A stretch of 12,812 bases of DNA, from assembly GCA_003661865.1 (NCBI GenBank), contig QMWY01000012.1:1-12812 (forward strand). The letters are read 5' to 3'. The notes under the pieces are model-generated. The model was not told where the DNA came from. It made no database searches and was given only the letters and a program-made list of their open reading frames with translations. The DNA is from Thermoprotei archaeon. Its GTDB lineage: Archaea; Thermoproteota; Thermoprotei_A; Sulfolobales; Ignisphaeraceae. Shown in pieces: positions 7,547-11,001 of this stretch. Positions within the stretch are counted from its first letter, which is position 1, and each line of letters opens with the position of its first letter. A program made the position numbers and the translations under genes.

Positions 7547-8069
7547 AGCCAGGCCACACCCTCTCGATGGGTTTGAACGATATCTTGCTAACCTCGTAGT
7601 AGGTTATATCCCCATACATATCTACCACCGCGATCATGGGCTCGAAGCCCCTGCTGATAGCCCTCCTAACGAACTCAACTATATCCGTTGAGGGAACCAT
7701 GGTGTTCTCCTCAAGAACGAGCATCTCTATGACCTTATCGCCGTGCTCAACATAGAGCATTCGTGGTGTGTGGCTTAGCCTAACCCTCTTCCCCTTGCGC
7801 CGGAGGTCCGTATACACGACGAACAGTATCCACAGGTTGTCATCCCTGATAATCTTAAACATGTCCTCTAAGCTCAACTCTCTACCCGACTCCTCCCTAA
7901 GCCTGAGCTTGCCTATGTAGAGCAGGTAGGCAGCCTCTACCGGGTGAAGCTCTCTAACACCTTCGGCTGTTAGGCGCCCTTCTCTAAGCCTATCACCACC
8001 CTTAACGACAACGACCTTGCCATCCCCTCTTACCATCGCCTCGATGCTCATAGCCCTACCCGTAGCCAC
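7530..8069 (-). CDS. tRNA-splicing endonuclease, structural (non-catalytic) subunit
   Basis: The fold of the archaeal EndA family is recognisable: HPVEAAYLLYIGKLRL (about 42-57), then FVVYTDLRRKGKRVR (83-97), and the closing strands AVVDMYGDITYYEV. The catalytic triad is missing. Where active subunits have PGxxHSxFLV, this protein reads HGDKVIEMLV, so the histidine is replaced by Val113; where they have RxAHSVRKK, it reads RAISRGFEP, so the lysine is replaced by a phenylalanine; the catalytic tyrosine region is not conserved either. Crenarchaea build the enzyme as a heterotetramer of catalytic and structural subunits, and this matches the structural one. A catalytic paralogue should be elsewhere in the genome. 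The start is uncertain: GTG 8069, or ATG 8051 which is preceded by GGGTAGG. It overlaps hisS and is divergent from mtnA. Length 179 is normal. Confidence 0.82.
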   Translation of the reverse strand: MATGRAMSIEAMVRGDGKVVVVKGGDRLREGRLTAEGVRELHPVEAAYLLYIGKLRLREESGRELSLEDMFKIIRDDNLWILFVVYTDLRRKGKRVRLSHTPRMLYVEHGDKVIEMLVLEENTMVPSTDIVEFVRRAISRGFEPMIAVVDMYGDITYYEVSKISFKPIERVWPGYEATS

Positions 8070-8080
8070 TGTGATCGGTT

Positions 8081-8095
8081 AGGCATAAATCTGGT
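8081..8095. promoter_or_regulatory. Shared divergent promoter region, splicing endonuclease / mtnA
   Basis: Only 56 bp separate the two divergent starts. TTAGGCATAAATC at 8079-8091 is a plausible TATA box for mtnA: about 25 bp further gives a transcript start near 8112, just before the AGGTGGG ribosome site at 8113-8119. Read on the other strand, GATTTATGCC lies 15-22 bp upstream of the GTG start of the endonuclease subunit and could drive a transcript starting at or within the first codons. Position-based inference. Confidence 0.45.
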
Positions 8096-8125
8096 TTCAC
8101 CATCACGTCTCGTAGGTGGGTTAGT

Positions 8126-9172
8126 GTGAGATACAAGCTCACGATCAGACCCCTGGAGTGGGTGAACGGTAGGGTCAAGTGGTTGGACGTAACTAGGCTC
8201 CCCTTTGAGGAGGTGTACAAGGAGTCCTCAAGCTACGAGGATGTGGCTAGGGCCATAGAGAGGATGGAGATACGAGGAGCACCTGCTATAGGGGTGGCAG
8301 CGGCTCTAGCCATAGCGGCTGCTGTATACAACGCCGCGGCTGACTCTGTTGATAAGCTGCGTGAGCTTGCGCGTAGGGCGGCTGAGAGACTCAGGAGGAC
8401 CAGGCCTACAGCAGTGAACCTGTTCTGGGCTATCAACAGGATGCTGAGGGTAGTGGACTCCGCTACTTCAGACCCTGAGGAGTTTAGGAGGAGGGTGGTG
8501 GACGAGGCGCTCTCGATAATGAGGGAGGATATAGAAGCCAATATGAGGATGGGTGAACTGGGCTCGAAGCTCATAGACGATGGAGATGTTATCCTAACGC
8601 ACTGCAATACAGGCGCATTGGCTACGGCAGGGTTCGGCACCGCCCTAGGTGTGATAAGGGCTGCGTGGTATGAGGGGAAGAAGATCAGGGTTATCGCCAC
8701 TGAGACAAGGCCCGTTCTGCAAGGAGCTAGGCTGACGGTCTGGGAACTTGCTAAGGAGGGCATACCCGTTACGCTGATAACGGATAACATGGTGGGCCAC
8801 GTCATGAGTGGGGGGATTGTGAGTAAGGTTTTCGTGGGTGCCGATAGGATCCTGGGCACGGGGCACGTGATAAACAAGATCGGGACGTACATGATCGCGA
8901 TAGCCGCGCAGAGGCACAGGGTACCATTCTACGTAGTGGCACCTACATCTACTATAGACCTGGAGACTCCGGTAGACTCGGTTGTGATCGAGGAGCGCAG
9001 CCCTGAGGAGGTCCGCACGGTGATGGGTAGGCCCATAACGCTCCCAGATGTTGACGTCATGAACCCTGCGTTCGACATAACGCCGCCGGAGCTGGTCACA
9101 GCCATAGTGACCGAGAAGGGCGTTATCTACCCACCCTATAGGGAGAACATAGCAAAGGTTGTTAAAGGGTAG
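8126..9172 (+). CDS. mtnA: Methylthioribose-1-phosphate isomerase (aIF2B-like family)
   Basis: Converts 5-methylthioribose 1-phosphate to methylthioribulose 1-phosphate in methylthioadenosine recycling. Family signatures appear in order: RGAPAIGVA (50-58), RPTAVNL (93-99), THCNTGALAT (158-167) with catalytic Cys160, ETRPVLQGARLT (193-204), LITDNM, VGADRI with catalytic Asp240, NKIGTY, and NPAFDITP near the C-terminus. Cys160 and Asp240 fall at the same numbers as in the Bacillus subtilis enzyme. The loop after Asp240 reads LGTGHVINK where most MtnA proteins have an NGDxxNK pattern; the related ribose-1,5-bisphosphate isomerase of archaea is therefore an alternative, though the other motifs favour MtnA. 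The start GTG 8126 has AGGTGGG 6 nt upstream. Length 348 is standard. It is a single-gene unit, divergent from the endonuclease gene. Confidence 0.88.
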   Translation: MRYKLTIRPLEWVNGRVKWLDVTRLPFEEVYKESSSYEDVARAIERMEIRGAPAIGVAAALAIAAAVYNAAADSVDKLRELARRAAERLRRTRPTAVNLFWAINRMLRVVDSATSDPEEFRRRVVDEALSIMREDIEANMRMGELGSKLIDDGDVILTHCNTGALATAGFGTALGVIRAAWYEGKKIRVIATETRPVLQGARLTVWELAKEGIPVTLITDNMVGHVMSGGIVSKVFVGADRILGTGHVINKIGTYMIAIAAQRHRVPFYVVAPTSTIDLETPVDSVVIEERSPEEVRTVMGRPITLPDVDVMNPAFDITPPELVTAIVTEKGVIYPPYRENIAKVVKG

Positions 9173-9239
9173 ACCTCAGCCAAAGGGGCCCCGTCATCGA
9201 CCAGGAGGGTCTGCTAGGCCTGCGTAGTCATCATCGGTC
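9172..9239 (-). ncRNA. Candidate C/D box guide sRNA
   Basis: The gap between the convergent stops of mtnA and the next gene has, on the minus strand, the parts of a C/D RNA in the right order: C box ATGATGA (9228-9234), a 14-nt spacer, a weak D' box CAGA (9210-9213; consensus CUGA), 9-10 nt, a C' box TCGATGA (9194-9200), another 14-nt spacer, and D box CTGA (9176-9179). GACC (9236-9239) just before C pairs with GGTC (9172-9175) just after D, the terminal stem of a kink-turn. Total 68 nt, close to the size of archaeal C/D RNAs. The N+5 rule would place 2'-O-methylation on the third A of CCAAAGGGG (D guide) and on the second G of CTAGGCC (D' guide) in target RNAs. It may be processed from the 3' end of the upstream minus-strand transcript. 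The D' box and C' box are imperfect, so this is a candidate only. Confidence 0.5.
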
Positions 9240-10002
9240 ATAGGGGTGCGCATATCCTTAGGTAAGGACAGTGCCTACACCCTATAGCACCGGGGTCCAC
9301 GGTACCCTCGGTAGCAACCTCTTCTCCCCGCCCTATCACCTCTTCCCCTGCTAGGTGCTCAAGCACCACGCTCTTAGGGCTGTGTGCGCTCACCTCTGAA
9401 GGTCTGAAGGCATAGATCGAGTAGTGCAGGTCCGAACCCTTGAGCTCGTTATCTGAAAGGTAGCTCGTTAAACGCTTAAGCAGGTTCTCCGCCTCCATAA
9501 CCACGTACCTGTCCCTTAGCGCAGTAGGTGATAGAATTACTGTTAGCACTACCTGTCTCGCCTTCTTGAAGAAGTCGCGTGTTCGCGCCAGCGCCCTACA
9601 TACCACGACTGACTTGTAGAGCTTAGCGGTGTTCATACTCTTGAACTTGAAGCCCCTCTCCCGCAGTACGCGAAAAGAGCTCTGCGCATCGTTGGGCACC
9701 GATAGGAGCAGCCTTAGACTCTCGCTTGCAACACCTTTAGATATCGAGAGGGGTATCAGCCTAGTAATCGCGACCCCTGCTACGAACACCTCCAGTTCAT
9801 CGTTATAAGCAGCTATATCAACGAAACCTCGCCCCTGCAGAAATACGTGCTCAAGCTTAGCACCTGCAGATAGTAGGTCGGAGCGTGAGTAAGTTAGCAG
9901 AAACTCGGGGGGTTTACCCAGGAAGAGTATATAGCCCCTTCTCTTAAGAGCTACCATAAACAGCATTGAGATGTTGCGCTCATCACACCAATACCTAGCC
10001 AA
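9238..10002 (-). CDS. Unrecognised crenarchaeal protein with Cas4-like cysteine pattern
   Basis: I do not recognise a named family with certainty. The 254-residue protein ends in CRHCPYLRICAPL, giving C242-x2-C245-x5-C251, and has one cysteine near the N-terminus in RYWCDERN (Cys6). One N-terminal and three C-terminal cysteines with exactly this spacing form the 4Fe-4S site of Cas4/AddB-type PD-(D/E)XK nucleases. In the middle, GFVDIAAYNDELEVFVAGV (about 59-77) has the shape of the nuclease core with an acidic residue (Asp62), but the E-x-K that should follow is replaced by V-A-G, so nuclease activity is doubtful. Inference: an iron-sulfur protein derived from this fold, perhaps DNA-binding. 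The start TTG 10002 has a strong GGGGAGG site 5 nt upstream; ATG at codons 13 or 16 is less likely. It lies between tRNA-Cys and the candidate C/D RNA on the same strand. No transmembrane segment or signal peptide is evident. Confidence 0.75.
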   Translation of the reverse strand: MARYWCDERNISMLFMVALKRRGYILFLGKPPEFLLTYSRSDLLSAGAKLEHVFLQGRGFVDIAAYNDELEVFVAGVAITRLIPLSISKGVASESLRLLLSVPNDAQSSFRVLRERGFKFKSMNTAKLYKSVVVCRALARTRDFFKKARQVVLTVILSPTALRDRYVVMEAENLLKRLTSYLSDNELKGSDLHYSIYAFRPSEVSAHSPKSVVLEHLAGEEVIGRGEEVATEGTVDPGAIGCRHCPYLRICAPL

Positions 10003-10050
10003 TACAGCCTCCCCAGAGAGTGTGGATGACTCGTCGAGAACTCGGCCTGG

Positions 10051-10155
10051 TGGAGCCGGGGCCGGGATTCGAACCCGGGAACAAACGGGTATCTACGGGC
10101 GGGAACCCCTTACCTCACTGCAGCCCGCCGCCTTAGACCTCTCGGCCACCCCGGC
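10051..10155 (-). tRNA. tRNA-Cys (anticodon GCA) with 27-nt intron
   Basis: The acceptor GCCGGGG pairs with CCCCGGC, followed by U73, the discriminator base typical of tRNA-Cys, and encoded CCA (10051-10053). The D arm is GCC/GGC; the anticodon stem GCGGG pairs with CCCGT (one G-U pair) once the intron is removed; the mature loop is CTGCAGA with anticodon GCA (10119-10121). The T arm is CCGGG-TTCGAAT-CCCGG. The variable region is 6 nt (TTGTTC), one longer than usual. Without the intron the mature tRNA is 78 nt including CCA. Another CCA follows directly, so the gene encodes CCACCA. Upstream GGA (10156-10158) can pair with the U73-C74-C75 bases, extending the acceptor helix of the precursor to 10 bp. 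Confidence 0.93.
10091..10117 (-). other. tRNA-Cys intron (27 nt, position 37/38) with bulge-helix-bulge
   Basis: The intron lies between G37 (10118) and A38 (10090). Bases 32-35 (CTGC, 10120-10123) pair with intron GTAG (10093-10096, one G-U) to form the 4-bp central helix. It is flanked by 3-nt bulges A36-G37-T and A-T-A38, each cut after its second base. This is the canonical motif for the archaeal splicing endonuclease, one subunit of which is encoded at 7530-8069. The inner intron (GAGG...GGGGTTCCC) can form a small hairpin. Confidence 0.88.
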
Positions 10156-10173
10156 TCCATTGATATGCTAGGG

Positions 10174-10193
10174 GTTTATTGGGGGTATTAAGC
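10174..10193 (-). promoter_or_regulatory. TATA region for tRNA-Cys
   Basis: On the minus strand GCTTAATACC (10184-10193) is centred about 33 bp upstream of the tRNA 5' end, the usual distance. AATAAAC (10174-10180) is nearer, at about 22 bp. The first is the better placed. Judged from position only. Confidence 0.45.
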
Positions 10194-10215
10194 CTCTCGC
10201 CTCTCCCTGTTCTTA

Positions 10216-10227
10216 ACGCATAAAAAC
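10216..10227 (+). promoter_or_regulatory. TATA box for tRNA-Val(UAC)
   Basis: AACGCATAAAAA is centred about 32 bp before the tRNA 5' end at 10255, a standard distance for an archaeal tRNA promoter. It lies in the 99-bp divergent gap shared with tRNA-Cys. Confidence 0.6.
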
Positions 10228-10254
10228 CGGGTCCGTTAGACCTTTGGTGGAGGT

Positions 10255-10332
10255 GGGCCCGTCGTCTAGCCTGGTTAGGACGCCGCCCTTACGAGGCGGA
10301 GGTCCGGGGTTCAAATCCCCGCGGGCCCACCA
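10255..10332 (+). tRNA. tRNA-Val (anticodon TAC)
   Basis: A perfect cloverleaf with acceptor GGGCCCG/CGGGCCC, D stem GTCT/GGAC, anticodon stem CCGCC/GGCGG, loop CTTACGA (anticodon TAC at 10290-10292), T arm CGGGG-TTCAAAT-CCCCG, A73 and encoded CCA (10330-10332). No intron. It reads GUA and probably GUG. Differs from the minus-strand tRNA-Val(GAC) only at base 34 (10290 against 1534). Confidence 0.97.
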
Positions 10333-10492
10333 ATGCTCATCCCCCTCTCACCATTCTCAAAGAAGCACCTCATACCTGGAAGCTTTTCATTCTGCGGCAC
10401 TAGGTGGTCGTCTCCTCTCGCTGGGGTCTCTCTTTGGATATGCAGTACAACTGGCGATTATTTTCCACTACTGTAAGACTTATCAGTGTACA

Positions 10493-10522
10493 TTAGGACG
10501 CTGCCCTTACGAGGAGGTCCGG
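10493..10522 (+). pseudogene. tRNA-Val(UAC) fragment (internal part only)
   Basis: These 30 bases match 33 bases of the intact tRNA-Val(UAC) (10275-10307), from the D loop through the anticodon loop into the variable region. There is one substitution (C to T at 10502) and a 3-bp deletion of CGG from the anticodon stem. The anticodon loop CTTACGA is intact, but the stem is destroyed, and both acceptor halves and the T arm are missing, so it cannot make a tRNA. Confidence 0.75.
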
Positions 10523-10531
10523 TTTCGGACC
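10516..10531 (+). other. Perfect 6-bp hairpin within the tRNA-Val relic
   Basis: GGTCCG-GTTT-CGGACC forms a 6-bp GC-rich stem with a 4-nt loop. Its left arm is the tRNA-derived AGGTCCGG; the right arm is not tRNA sequence. A loose T-run (AAGTTTTGTAA) follows about 22 bp on. It could be a transcript end or part of an RNA; function unknown. Confidence 0.5.
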
Positions 10532-10634
10532 AGAGCTTACGTGGGACGAGAAGTTTTGTAAATAAGGCTTCGCTGTTGCTCTAGCAGTTTACTGAAGACT
10601 GAAGTATGAGGTATAAAGATTGATATGGATCAGT

Positions 10635-10659
10635 GAGGCGCAGCCTCTGGTTGCCAGAG
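10635..10659. repeat. Two overlapping, mutually exclusive hairpins
   Basis: GAGGC-GCA-GCCTC (10635-10647) and CTCTGG-TTG-CCAGAG (10645-10659) share bases 10645-10647, so both cannot form fully at once. Loops are only 3 nt. They lie immediately beyond the stop of the doubtful ORF at 10660-10863 (minus strand), where they could act as its terminator. No T-run accompanies them. Confidence 0.4.
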
Positions 10660-10863
10660 CTACATTATGTTGTCATCGTCCATGACGTCTTGTGCCCAGC
10701 ATACATACTTTATCAATCCTCTCTTAGATACGCCCTTGAAGCAGTATATTATCCTATCGCCAAGGTCAGCTGTTAGTATGGGCTCTTCCGAGAATACGCT
10801 GCTCCACACACCCTTGTACTTCTTGTGGCGCTGCTGGGATGCCAACGCTCTCAGCCGCACCAA
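10660..10863 (-). CDS. Doubtful small ORF, 67 residues
   Basis: I do not recognise this product. The predicted protein starts basic (RLRALASQQRHKKYKG), contains a soluble-looking middle (EPILTADLGDRIIYCFKG) and ends very acidic (DVMDDDNIM). Codons are partly in the style of the neighbours. The frame is bounded by a TAG just two codons before its TTG, with GTG as the next codon; no good ribosome site is visible. Overlapping hairpins sit directly after its stop. The opposite strand also has a 104-codon open frame that looks like its shadow. It could be a real small protein, a gene remnant or chance. Confidence 0.3.
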   Translation of the reverse strand: MVRLRALASQQRHKKYKGVWSSVFSEEPILTADLGDRIIYCFKGVSKRGLIKYVCWAQDVMDDDNIM

Positions 10864-10957
10864 TATCTACTTCACAACCTTTATCAAAAGCCTTACTCTC
10901 GGGATACGGTTTTCGAACTGGTATCTAGGTGTTCTAACACGCTTCAGCAATGGCTAT

Positions 10958-10980
10958 GCTTATTTAGTTAGCTTGTTATA
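10958..10980 (+). promoter_or_regulatory. TATA region for the aldehyde oxidoreductase gene
   Basis: GCTTATTTAG (10958-10967) would place a transcript start near 10988-10990, leaving a short leader with GGGTG (10988-10992) 9 nt before TTG 11002. A second TATA-like TTGTTATA (10973-10980) would instead give a nearly leaderless message. Inference from spacing. Confidence 0.4.
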
Positions 10981-11001
10981 GTTTCTAGGGTGTTCTCTGC
11001 T

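Larger units (their letters stand above)
10333..10989. other. Gene-poor region of about 650 bp
   Basis: Between tRNA-Val(UAC) and the oxidoreductase gene I find no convincing protein gene. By eye it is more AT-rich and less codon-like than the flanks. It holds a broken tRNA-Val copy (10493-10522), a strong hairpin (10516-10531), overlapping hairpins (10635-10659), a TATA-like GTATAAAG at about 10611-10618 on the plus strand, one doubtful 67-residue minus-strand ORF, and the promoter area of the next gene. It may be a decayed integration or duplication site, or contain unrecognised RNA. Confidence 0.55.

Noticed and set aside
8233..8892. Long open frame (219 codons) on the minus strand opposite mtnA
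   Set aside because: It is the antisense shadow of the strongly supported mtnA frame; the product is Ser/Thr/Leu-rich without recognisable motifs.
9185..9192. GGGGCCCC as a terminator hairpin after mtnA
   Set aside because: It is an uninterrupted palindrome without a loop or T-run; it is better explained as part of the C/D RNA guide or chance.
9238..10002. A CRISPR-Cas locus suggested by the Cas4-like cysteines
   Set aside because: No repeat-spacer array and no cas1, cas2 or effector gene is visible anywhere in the window, and the E-x-K motif is missing.
10051..10155. Reading this locus as a class II (Leu/Ser) tRNA with a long variable arm, or with a 13-nt intron
   Set aside because: The alternative stem GCGGG/CCCGC would leave a 20-nt variable region with no stem. 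The 27-nt intron gives a proper bulge-helix-bulge, a normal 7-nt anticodon loop and U73 as expected for tRNA-Cys.
10244..10561. 105-codon plus-strand frame starting before tRNA-Val(UAC)
   Set aside because: It reads through the tRNA gene and the tRNA relic; the encoded peptide is an artefact of tRNA sequence.
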